A DNA stretch of 64,000 nucleotides. Origin: Thermovibrio ammonificans HB-1. GTDB lineage: Bacteria > Aquificota > Aquificia > Desulfurobacteriales > Desulfurobacteriaceae. A model generated the notes under the pieces. That model saw nothing but the letters and a program-made list of their open reading frames with translations. It did not search any database and had not been told where the DNA came from. This document shows positions 57,244-64,000 of the stretch, in pieces. Location: the NCBI RefSeq assembly GCF_000185805.1, contig NC_014926.1:1610001-1674000 (forward strand). The letters are read 5' to 3'. The number at the start of each line of letters is the position of its first letter. The first letter of the stretch is position 1. The position numbers were made by a program, and so were the translations under genes.

Positions 57244-57744
57244 TCAAGCCGTAAGGAGCTTCATAACGGCCCGGGAAAGCTCGCTCAAAAGGGCGTTACA
57301 CCTGTCTATAAGGGCGAGCTTACGGGCGAACTGCTCCTGAGTTTCGGCGGGAAGGGCGTTAACTATCTTCATAACCGCGTTGAGCTGCTCTTTGTAAACC
57401 TCTATGAGCTCTTTGAGCCTCTGGGAGAACTCCCTGAGCCTCTCCCTCCTCATCTCAACGGCGGCAATCTCCCTTTGAAGCTCAAGGGCTATGCGGTTGG
57501 CCTGGGCGTCTGCCTCCCTGAGGGCCTTTGCAATGTAGAGAATCTCCTTGATGTCGTCGCGGGAGTCGTAAAGCTGGCGAGCCGCAGAGACCAAACTCTC
57601 TAACTTTTCGCGCCTCTTCTCACCTTCGGGGGCCACCTTGATTTTCACCCCCTTGCCCTCAACGGCACTTGAAATGGACCTTACATTCTCCTGAAGCTCA
57701 TCCAGGTAGTCATCGGCGATTTCAAAAAGCTCCTCCTCTTTCAT
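57244..57744 (-). CDS. hypothetical coiled-coil protein, 166 aa, WYL operon
   Basis: A helical protein with coiled coil in the middle (LELQREIAAVEMRRERLREF) and no membrane segment. Family unknown. Start at 57744 because GGGAGGTTTCT precedes it; the frame is open further upstream into the zinc-ribbon gene. Similar in style to the next gene, perhaps its partner. Confidence 0.75.
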   Translation of the reverse strand: MKEEELFEIADDYLDELQENVRSISSAVEGKGVKIKVAPEGEKRREKLESLVSAARQLYDSRDDIKEILYIAKALREADAQANRIALELQREIAAVEMRRERLREFSQRLKELIEVYKEQLNAVMKIVNALPAETQEQFARKLALIDRCNALLSELSRAVMKLLTA

Positions 57745-57754
57745 AGAAACCTCC

Positions 57755-57997
57755 CTAAAGTCTCGTCCACAGGTGACCGCCCCCTGCAGGGCAGCCGGCA
57801 GAAGAAGGGGCACTCGAGCAGTAAACCGTTACACCGCACTTTTTACAGATGTAAGGGTTTAAACCGCTACCCCCCGTAAGGTTGCCTTTGCAGAGCCGAT
57901 GCCACAGGTGGGCACCGCCGGCCGGGCAGCCTGCCGAGGCGGGAAAACCCTCGGACACCACAAGGGCCCTACACTTCCTGCACAGGTAAACCTTCAA
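57755..57997 (-). CDS. tandem zinc-ribbon protein, 80 aa
   Basis: Two copies of the same motif: YLCRKCRALVVSEGFPASAG, CPAGGAHLWHRL (residues 4-34) and YICKKCGVTVYCSSAPSSAG, CPAGGGHLWTRL (residues 49-80). Each has CxxC, then GCPAGG and His-x-Trp, giving a probable Cys3His zinc site. The duplication is within one gene. I recall similar single motifs in small unclassified bacterial proteins but cannot name the family. TTG start behind GGGGAGG; 10 bp before the next gene. Confidence 0.85.
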   Translation of the reverse strand: MKVYLCRKCRALVVSEGFPASAGCPAGGAHLWHRLCKGNLTGGSGLNPYICKKCGVTVYCSSAPSSAGCPAGGGHLWTRL

Positions 57998-58079
57998 GCT
58001 CCCTCCCCACTTTTAACAACCTTTAACTCAAGTGTAGGGAGGAAACTGCCCAAAATGTGGGGCACAAACGGGGGAATCT

Positions 58080-59174
58080 TCACTCTCTCAGGAGGGAGTC
58101 GTAGAAGGACTTACGGCGCTCGAAGAACTTCCTGACCTCTTCTTTAAACTCTTTGAACCTCTTTAGGTTCTCCCTCAGGCTGTAGCTGAGGCCGTCGTAA
58201 ACCTTAGAGAGCTCTTTGGCTCGGGCAAGCTCAACGTCTTCGGCGGCGGGGCGGTAAACCGCCTTTATCTCGTCGAGGATTATCCAGCTTGCGAACCGGT
58301 AGCTGTTAAAGCCTACGAGCCAAACGAAGAGGCTGTCTCCCTTCAGCTCCATGTGGAACTGGGTGGGGTAGTGGGTAACGGTGTGCTCCTCTTTCAGGTA
58401 GGACATGTAGTCGGCGGGAAGCTCCAACTTAAAGACGAACGGCTCTTCCCGGTAGGGGAAGAACTTCTTGTGGTACTTTACCCAGAAGTAGGCGGGGAAC
58501 TGTTCGTCGTAAACTCTGTTAACGCTTAAGCTTATGAGCTTAAAGACCCTGTACCTTTTTGTTTCTGCCTCTACGGCCCCCATGTAGAAAAAGCCGTTAT
58601 AGTGGAAAACCTTTATCGGGTAGATTTTGAAGCTCCCCTCGTCGGCGTATGTCACAAGGAGGGGGTGGCGCTCAACTATGGCGTTAAATATCCTCGAGAG
58701 GGTCTCCCTGTTGATGCCCGAGTAACGCTCTATGGGAATGGGAAGGTAGTCGAAAGCCTCAAGGGCCCGCTTCTTCTTCTCCTCCGGAATGTTTCCGAAA
58801 CGGTTAACCGCCTCTATGGCCGGCTGGAGGACGGGGATGTCGCGGTACTTTTTGGGAACGAAGGATATGAGGAAGAAGAAGGAGAGGAGCTCCTCCTCCG
58901 AGTAGAAGGCAAGGTAGGGGAAACGTTTGTGGTTGAACTTCCACTCCTGGGGCTTCTTCCCCCTGAACTTCTCAAACCTCTTCAAGAGGAACTCGGCCTC
59001 GGCAAGCTCAGAGAGGGTCCTCTGGAGCTTCTTCCTGTCGGCACTGCTGTTTTCGAGGATACCGGCGGAAACAAGCTGGTTAAAGAGCTCGGTAGTTGAG
59101 ACAAACTCTCTTCTGCGGGAGAGGAACCTCAGTATCTCTATTGCAAGGTAAACTTTGAACGACAGCTCTTTCAC
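58080..59174 (-). CDS. WYL-domain transcriptional regulator
   Basis: 364 residues. An N-terminal winged helix (about 15-85; TTELFNQLVSAGILENSSAD) precedes a WYL sensor domain (about 165-250; YPIKVFHYNGFFYMGAVEAE, TKRYRVFKLISLSVNRV) and a C-terminal WCX-like extension (to about 330). WYL regulators bind nucleic acid or nucleotide ligands and often control defence genes. First gene before the zinc-ribbon/coiled-coil/membrane cluster, 82 bp upstream. GTG at 59174. Paralogous helix-turn-helix at 22852. Confidence 0.92.
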   Translation of the reverse strand: MKELSFKVYLAIEILRFLSRRREFVSTTELFNQLVSAGILENSSADRKKLQRTLSELAEAEFLLKRFEKFRGKKPQEWKFNHKRFPYLAFYSEEELLSFFFLISFVPKKYRDIPVLQPAIEAVNRFGNIPEEKKKRALEAFDYLPIPIERYSGINRETLSRIFNAIVERHPLLVTYADEGSFKIYPIKVFHYNGFFYMGAVEAETKRYRVFKLISLSVNRVYDEQFPAYFWVKYHKKFFPYREEPFVFKLELPADYMSYLKEEHTVTHYPTQFHMELKGDSLFVWLVGFNSYRFASWIILDEIKAVYRPAAEDVELARAKELSKVYDGLSYSLRENLKRFKEFKEEVRKFFERRKSFYDSLLRE

Positions 59175-59252
59175 CCCGTTTCCCCCGAAGTTGCAAGGTG
59201 AGGCGGAAACCCTAAGTTATCTCCACCGTCAAATTTTATAACGGAGTAAGAA

Positions 59253-59501
59253 ATGGAGAGGAGCAGCTTCCAGAAGAAGCTCGAGATAGTTGCATCGGTT
59301 ATAGGCGTTGTTGCCCTGTTCATAACGGCAATAGGTTACCCCCAGGTGGGGTTTGTGGTGGCGCTGTTTGCGTCGGCCCTCTACGCAACCTACGGCTACC
59401 TCACAAAACAGTACGGCATAATGGTTAGCTCCCTTATATACGCCGCCGTTGAGGTTGTGGGTATAATCAGGTGGGTTTTCCTGGGGGAACACAATGGATA
59501 G
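59253..59501 (+). CDS. small hypothetical membrane protein, 82 aa
   Basis: Three hydrophobic segments (about residues 11-27, 32-49 and 56-78). Short multi-span proteins of this pattern resemble half of a PnuC/YgjV-type transporter, but I cannot assign it. CGGAGTAAG precedes the ATG. Its end overlaps surE by 8 nt, so the two are co-transcribed. Confidence 0.75.
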   Translation: MERSSFQKKLEIVASVIGVVALFITAIGYPQVGFVVALFASALYATYGYLTKQYGIMVSSLIYAAVEVVGIIRWVFLGEHNG

Positions 59502-60249
59502 AAGACCGAGAATACTGCTCTCCAACGACGACGGCATACGCTCCGAAGGGCTCAAGGCCCTGTACAACGCCCTCTCGAGCTTTGCAGACGTTGTGGTTGT
59601 TGCCCCCGACAGGGAAAGAAGCGCTGTGGGAAGGGCCCTAACCCTTCACCGCCCCCTCAGGTGTGAACAGGTAGACGAAAACTGGTTCGCCGTAGACGGC
59701 ACGCCCACAAGCTGCGTTTACATAGGCATCCACGCCATAATGAAGGGCCAAAAGCCCGACATGGTGGTAGGGGGAATCAACAGGGGCCCCAACTTGGGGG
59801 AGGATATCACCTACTCGGGCACCGTTTCGGTAGCCATGGAGGGGGCGCTGCTGGGGATACCGGGAGTGGCCTTTTCACTTGCAACGTTTAAAGACTTTCA
59901 GTGGGAGTCTGCCGCACGGTGGGCACAGCGAATAGTGAAGAAGGTCTTAGAGAGGGGGCTTCCGCAGGGCTGCTGCCTCAACGTAAACATTCCCAACCTG
60001 CCCTTCTCCCAGGTAAAGGGGGTAAAGGTAACAAGGCAGGGGAAGAAGAACTACACCGAGAAGGTGGAGGAGCGCAGAGACCCCTGGGGAAGGGTTTACT
60101 ACTGGATAGGCGGGGAGGAGCCCGACTGGATTCCGGAGCCGGGAACCGACTACTGGGCCGTGAAAAACGGCTTTGTGTCTGTAACGCCGATACACCTTGA
60201 CCTTACAGACTACAAGGCACTGGAGGAGCTTAAAAAGGTTGAGTGGTAA
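59494..60249 (+). CDS. surE: 5'/3'-nucleotidase SurE
   Basis: SurE dephosphorylates nucleoside monophosphates. The 251-residue protein has ILLSNDDGIRSEGL with the metal-binding Asn11-Asp12-Asp13, and GGINRGPNLGEDITYSGTVS. Full length, overlapping genes on both sides. Confidence 0.96.
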   Translation: MDRRPRILLSNDDGIRSEGLKALYNALSSFADVVVVAPDRERSAVGRALTLHRPLRCEQVDENWFAVDGTPTSCVYIGIHAIMKGQKPDMVVGGINRGPNLGEDITYSGTVSVAMEGALLGIPGVAFSLATFKDFQWESAARWAQRIVKKVLERGLPQGCCLNVNIPNLPFSQVKGVKVTRQGKKNYTEKVEERRDPWGRVYYWIGGEEPDWIPEPGTDYWAVKNGFVSVTPIHLDLTDYKALEELKKVEW

Positions 60250-60829
60250 GGGTATTCTCTCTATAGCGTTCTGGAAGGGACTGGCCGCAAAGTACGGGGC
60301 GGCGGCCCTTGCGTTAAACGCCTTTATAGAGGCGATTTTCTTTCCCATTCCGCCTGACGTTCTGCTCGTAACGCTTGCGGCACTCTACCCGGATAAGGCC
60401 TTCTTCTACGCCGCAGTGGCAACCCTATTTTCAACCCTGGGAGGGGTTGTAGGCTACGCAGTCGGGTACGTAGGGGGCAGGCCTTTGGCCGAGAAGCTCT
60501 TCGGAAGAGAAAAGGTTTTGAAGGTACACAGACTCTACGAGAGCTACGAGGGCCTAATAATACTGCTTGCCGGGTTCACACCGCTGCCGTACAAGGTGTT
60601 TACGGTCACCTCGGGTGTTCTGTTTGCATCACTCAGGAAGTTGATTGTCTTCTCGCTTATCGGCAGGGGAACCCGCTTCTTTGCCGAAGCCGCCCTCTTT
60701 TACTTCTTCGGCCCCCAGGTGAAGTCGTTTGTTACCCAGAACCTAAACGCAATATTTTTAGGTTTAGGCGTTATTACGGTGCTGAGCTTCCTCGCCTACA
60801 GAAGATTTAAGAAGGGAAGGTTGCCATGA
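60239..60829 (+). CDS. YqaA/DedA-family (VTT) membrane protein
   Basis: 196 residues with AFIEAIFFPIPPDVLLV and GYAVGYVGGRP, FTPLPYKVFTVTSGV, and GRGTRFFAEAALFYFFG, the VTT/DedA signature segments of a membrane protein with about five helices. Members act as lipid scramblases or flippases. The TTG at 60239 (GGAGGAG 10 nt upstream) overlaps the surE end by 11 nt. Confidence 0.87.
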   Translation: MSGKGILSIAFWKGLAAKYGAAALALNAFIEAIFFPIPPDVLLVTLAALYPDKAFFYAAVATLFSTLGGVVGYAVGYVGGRPLAEKLFGREKVLKVHRLYESYEGLIILLAGFTPLPYKVFTVTSGVLFASLRKLIVFSLIGRGTRFFAEAALFYFFGPQVKSFVTQNLNAIFLGLGVITVLSFLAYRRFKKGRLP

Positions 60830-61380
60830 GCCGAAGGAGCTTCTTCAAACTCATAGGGAAGTCGCTGGCCCAAGCGGCCGCAGAGTTCACCTACGAGGTG
60901 ACAAAGCCGACAAAGAGCTTCCTCCGCCCCCCCGGGAGTGCCGACGAGGATACCTTCCTTGCGGCCTGTACCAAGTGCCACAGCTGCGTCAAAAGCTGCC
61001 CCACCGGCGTTATAGACCTTGTAAAAGACGTTAACCCCTTGGTTTTCGAAACGCCGTTTATGAACTTCGAGAACAACCACTGCGAACGGTGCTACGCCTG
61101 CATAGATGCCTGCCCAAGCGGGGCACTGAGCAGGGAAAACCTTAAAAAATACAGGTACGTTGCAAAGCTCGTAAAGGAGCGGTGCGTAGCCTACGAGATG
61201 ATTTTCTGTCAGAGCTGCTACTGGAGCTGCCCGAAAATGGACAAGGCGATAACCCTAAAGGAGTTCACCTACCCCGAGTTCCACGGTGAACACTGCTTAG
61301 GGTGCGGAAGGTGTGTAAACGCGTGCCCAACAAACCCGAAGGCCGTAGAGATTGTGAAAGTTGAAGGTGAAACAGCTTAA
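60826..61380 (+). CDS. NapG/MauM-type ferredoxin with four [4Fe-4S] clusters
   Basis: 184 residues. The N-terminus MSRRSFFKLIG is a Tat-type twin-arginine motif. Then follow Cys-rich groups CTKCHSCVKSCP (about 48-59), CERCYACIDACP, CQSCYWSCP and CLGCGRCVNACP: four ferredoxin clusters, as in periplasmic NapG/MauM relatives. It may pass electrons in respiratory or nitrate metabolism, but no oxidoreductase lies beside it. ATGA overlap with the YqaA gene. Confidence 0.87.
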   Translation: MSRRSFFKLIGKSLAQAAAEFTYEVTKPTKSFLRPPGSADEDTFLAACTKCHSCVKSCPTGVIDLVKDVNPLVFETPFMNFENNHCERCYACIDACPSGALSRENLKKYRYVAKLVKERCVAYEMIFCQSCYWSCPKMDKAITLKEFTYPEFHGEHCLGCGRCVNACPTNPKAVEIVKVEGETA

Positions 61381-62314
61381 GACCCACGAAGCCCTGAAGC
61401 TCATAGGGAAAAAGCTCCCGTTCAAGAAGGTGCTCATCCACGGCGAGGAGGTTTACCTCACCCAACAGTTTGTAAAGAAGGTGGCGGCTCTACACCCGGT
61501 AGAGCGGTTCTTCCCCGAGGCCATAGACGAGTTCCTCAACTTTACCGGCTCAAGCCTTTTCGGCGGAAGCTCAATACCGGTAATCCTCTACGCCGAGGAG
61601 CTTCCCAAAACCCTAAAAAAGAAAAAAGAGCGGGAGCTCTTCCTGAAGAAGCTAAGGTCACTCGACACCTTCATAGTGGCCGCCCACTGCGAGCTCGACT
61701 ACAGAACCCTTAAAGGCGAGCTCTTCTCCCAGGTGGAACAGCTGTGCGACGCCCTTTTAACCTCCGAAAGGCTGCCGGTCAACGCCATCTACGGCCTGCT
61801 CAACAAGAAGTTCCTCCAGTCGGGGAAAAAGGTGAGCAAAGAGGTTCTAAAGCTGCTCGTTGAGCTTGTTGGAACCGACCTAACAGAGCTCAGGCACGAG
61901 GCGGAGAAGCTGATAAACTACCCGGGAGAGCTAACGCCCGAAGTTGTAAGAGGGCTCGTCTTCCCCACGGAGAAATCCAACGCCTTTACGCTCATCTACC
62001 CCCTTGCCCGGGGCAACACAAAAGAGTACCTGAAGCAGCTGAACGCCCTCTTGGCCTCAGGCAACGAACCGCTCCAGCTCATAGCCCTCCTACAGACTCA
62101 AGCCCGCCAAGCAGTAAAGCTCGCCCTGAAGAAACAGGTAAAACTGCCAAAAGAAGCGGCAAAACAGATGGCCCTGCTGCTTAAACAGGTGGGGGCAAAG
62201 AGAATGCTCCTGCTACTCAAGGCCCTAAACGAGGCCGAGTTTGCCGTTAAGAGCGGCAGGGAGAGGGGAGAGCTTGCCCTGAAAAAGCTGGCCCTCGGGG
62301 ACAATTTCAAATAA
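61361..62314 (+). CDS. holA: DNA polymerase III delta subunit HolA
   Basis: The clamp-loader delta subunit opens the sliding clamp. The 317-residue protein has the N-terminal FKKVLIHGEEVYL loop, the clamp-contact SSLFGGSSIPVIL and the domain III helices. The start is a TTG (61361) or GTG (61367) inside the ferredoxin gene. Confidence 0.9.
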   Translation: MKVKQLKTHEALKLIGKKLPFKKVLIHGEEVYLTQQFVKKVAALHPVERFFPEAIDEFLNFTGSSLFGGSSIPVILYAEELPKTLKKKKERELFLKKLRSLDTFIVAAHCELDYRTLKGELFSQVEQLCDALLTSERLPVNAIYGLLNKKFLQSGKKVSKEVLKLLVELVGTDLTELRHEAEKLINYPGELTPEVVRGLVFPTEKSNAFTLIYPLARGNTKEYLKQLNALLASGNEPLQLIALLQTQARQAVKLALKKQVKLPKEAAKQMALLLKQVGAKRMLLLLKALNEAEFAVKSGRERGELALKKLALGDNFK

Positions 62315-62342
62315 ATTCTTGTCAAACCCTTTAGGAGGCTGC

Positions 62343-63623
62343 ATGACCTTACTCTACTTCATAGTAGCCCTGGGAATACTCATATTCGTCCACGAGCTCG
62401 GCCACTTCATAGCCGCAAGGGCCTTCGGAGTGAGAGTGGAGACCTTCTCCATAGGCTTCGGGCCGAAGGTACTGAAGTTCCGCTGCTGCGACACGGAGTT
62501 TGCAGTAAGCCTGATTCCCCTCGGCGGCTACGTTAAAATGGCCGGCGAAGATCCCGACACACCGCCGAAACACCCTTACGAGTTCTACGCCAAACCTCCG
62601 TGGCAGAGGATAGTAATAGCCCTGGCAGGGCCGCTGATGAACCTGCTGCTTGCCGTTATCTTCTTTACGGCCTCCTACACCCTGGGACGCTACGTCCCCA
62701 GCTACCAGGTAGAGGCGGCAAAGGTCGGAATAGTGGTAGATAAGAGACTCCCCCTGAAACCCGGAGACGTTATAGAGAAAGTAAACGGCCAACCCGTTAA
62801 AAACTGGAAACAGCTCAACGAGGTGATAGCCCTGAACCCGAACAGGGAGCTCCACCTGGTTGTTAAAAGGGGAGAAAAAGAGCTGAACGTAACTGTTAAA
62901 ACCGGCGAAGACTCCAAAAACGGTATCGGAACACTACCGGTTGTACCGGCGATAAAGCCGATAATAGGCAAAGTCCTTAAGAACTCTCCGGCCGCCAAGG
63001 CGGGCCTAAAAGAGGGAGACGTTATCCTTAAAATCAACGGAAGGGAAATTACAAGCTGGAACCAGGTTGTAAAAACGATAAGTAACAGCGGCGGCAAGCC
63101 CGTTGAGTTGGAGATTCTGAGGGGTAAAGAGAAACTAACCGTAAAGGTTAAGCCCCACCTTAACAGGAAGCTCCACAGGTACACAATCGGCATAGTCCCG
63201 AAAATAGACCTCACCTACGTTAAATACCCCCTGCCTCAGGCCCTTAAAAAGGGCATAGAGGAGTTTAAGAACCAAACCGAGCTCTTTTTCACCTTCCTGT
63301 ACAAGCTGGTAACCGGACAGGCCTCTATAAAGAGCCTCGGAGGGCCGATACTCATAGCCCAGGTGGCAGGCAAGGCGGCACAGGCAGGCCTGTCGAACTT
63401 CATCTACTTCATGGGCTTTATAAGCCTGCAGCTGGGCTACTTTAACCTGCTGCCGCTACCGGTTCTCGACGGCGGACTCATCCTCCTATTCCTCATAGAG
63501 ATGGTAAGGAGGAGGCCCCTGTCTGCCTCCTTTAGGGAGAAGTTTCAGCAGGTTGGCCTTGCCCTTATAGCCTTACTCATGGTGATAGTTTTCTACAACG
63601 ACATAATGAGGCTCTTCCAATGA
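62343..63623 (+). CDS. rseP: site-2 protease RseP (M50)
   Basis: A 426-residue inner-membrane zinc protease of envelope stress signalling. HELGH (17-21) lies in the first membrane helix; the second zinc ligand motif is [11 protein letters not shown] near residue 375. Two PDZ domains (about 110-180 and 195-270) lie between. The ATG at 62343 is chosen for AGGAGG; the longer frame starts at 62319. Confidence 0.95.
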   Translation: MTLLYFIVALGILIFVHELGHFIAARAFGVRVETFSIGFGPKVLKFRCCDTEFAVSLIPLGGYVKMAGEDPDTPPKHPYEFYAKPPWQRIVIALAGPLMNLLLAVIFFTASYTLGRYVPSYQVEAAKVGIVVDKRLPLKPGDVIEKVNGQPVKNWKQLNEVIALNPNRELHLVVKRGEKELNVTVKTGEDSKNGIGTLPVVPAIKPIIGKVLKNSPAAKAGLKEGDVILKINGREITSWNQVVKTISNSGGKPVELEILRGKEKLTVKVKPHLNRKLHRYTIGIVPKIDLTYVKYPLPQALKKGIEEFKNQTELFFTFLYKLVTGQASIKSLGGPILIAQVAGKAAQAGLSNFIYFMGFISLQLGYFNLLPLPVLDGGLILLFLIEMVRRRPLSASFREKFQQVGLALIALLMVIVFYNDIMRLFQ

Positions 63624-64000
63624 AGAAGGAGCGGCTGGACAAACTGCTCGTTGAGAGGGGAATCGTAAAGAGCAGGGAGAGGGCAAAAGCCCTCATAATG
63701 GCAGGTAAAGTGCTCGTAAACGGACAGGTTGTAGACAAAGCTGGAACGGCCGTTCCCGCCGACGCAAGAGTGGAGGTTAAGGGCGAGGATATCCCCTACG
63801 TATCAAGGGGCGGACTGAAGCTGGAAACAGCCATTAAGGCCTTCAACTTAAATGTTGAAGGCTTCACCTGCCTCGACGTAGGCGCTTCTACGGGAGGTTT
63901 TACAGACTGCCTGTTAAAGCACGGCGCCCGAAAAGTTTACGCCGTAGACGTAGGCAAGGGGCAGCTCGACTGGAAGCTGAGGAACGACCCGAGGGTAGTC
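63620..64000 (+). CDS. TlyA-family rRNA methyltransferase, 5' part
   Basis: The gene runs off the right edge, so only the first 127 residues are visible. An S4 RNA-binding domain ([20 protein letters not shown], then VLVNG) is followed by a FtsJ-type SAM-binding [20 protein letters not shown]. TlyA methylates ribosomal RNA 2'-OH groups. Its ATG overlaps the rseP stop (ATGA). Confidence 0.92.
   Translation, partial: MKKERLDKLLVERGIVKSRERAKALIMAGKVLVNGQVVDKAGTAVPADARVEVKGEDIPYVSRGGLKLETAIKAFNLNVEGFTCLDVGASTGGFTDCLLKHGARKVYAVDVGKGQLDWKLRNDPRVV

Overview
The window looks like chromosome from a thermophilic, chemolithotrophic bacterium of the Aquificota, most plausibly the Desulfurobacteriaceae (Thermovibrio-like). 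I infer this from the moderately high GC content, the dense gene packing with ATGA overlaps, many TTG/GTG starts with strong GGAGG ribosome binding sites, the Lys/Glu-rich proteins, the split b and b' ATP synthase subunits without a and c beside them, and the multihaem cytochrome. No rRNA or species marker is present, so the assignment is an inference.

Layout. 1-641: end of a CRISPR array with no cas genes in view. 689-3921 (minus): a small orphan gene and an operon cREC-gatC-gatA-tonB. 3939-4564 (plus): a ThiS-like sulfur carrier and ruvX, then a possible small RNA. 4764-6240 (minus): three unknown genes, two of them membrane proteins. 6369-13176 (plus): mnmA followed by the F1 and stator genes of ATP synthase (b', b, delta, alpha, gamma, beta, epsilon), closed by a terminator whose loop holds the atpC stop codon. 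13173-21395: an envelope protein, an amino acid permease, tRNA-Gly(CCC), a second TonB-like protein, an acyltransferase, SAM hydrolase, mnmG, rsmG, a GH114-like lipoprotein and an XRE regulator. 21435-26333: thrB, then on the minus strand a possible nuclease, a winged-helix protein, a GGCT-like protein and valS. 26411-29634: tRNA-Arg(ACG), tadA, tRNA-Ser(CGA), recA, pilT, recX. 29659-30996: a lipoprotein with eight tandem repeats and a peptidoglycan-binding domain. 31216-39954: alaS, a giant octahaem cytochrome and a SurA/PpiC-like lipoprotein. 39951-48572 (minus): PfkB kinase, ylxR-L7Ae fusion, nusA, rimP, smpB, S1 protein, ispH, plsC, an outer-membrane barrel and amtB. 48724-55101: rsmH, argF with a prepilin and a HhH-GPD-like protein, a TPR protein, hemW. 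55247-59174: YkvA, a zinc-finger protein and an unknown minus-strand operon headed by a WYL regulator. 59253-64000: a small membrane protein, surE, a YqaA/DedA protein, a 4x[4Fe-4S] ferredoxin, holA, rseP and the start of tlyA.

Most striking points. (1) The octahaem cytochrome is one 1525-residue reading frame interrupted by a single in-frame TGA at codon 143. Eleven nucleotides after it comes a GC-rich hairpin, at the same distance as in the E. coli fdhF SECIS. I read it as a selenocysteine-containing, cell-surface octahaem cytochrome with a C-terminal Gly-rich/hydrophobic/Arg sorting tail. (2) A WYL regulator, a duplicated zinc-ribbon protein, two helical proteins and a membrane protein form a compact operon of no recognised function. 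The regulator's DNA-binding domain has a paralogue at 22852-23205 next to a possible PD-(D/E)XK nuclease. (3) amtB has a near-perfect sigma-54 promoter with an NtrC-type palindrome about 109 bp upstream, placed directly before the rsmH ribosome binding site. (4) tRNA-Arg(ACG), the substrate of TadA, lies 23 bp before tadA, and tRNA-Ser begins one base after the tadA stop.

Functional themes are translation and tRNA modification (gatCA, mnmA, mnmG, tadA, valS, alaS, rimP, nusA, smpB, rsmG, rsmH, tlyA), energy conservation (ATP synthase, cytochrome), recombination and replication (recA, recX, ruvX, holA) and envelope functions (TonB-like proteins, porin-like barrel, rseP, PpiC-like protein, acyltransferases).
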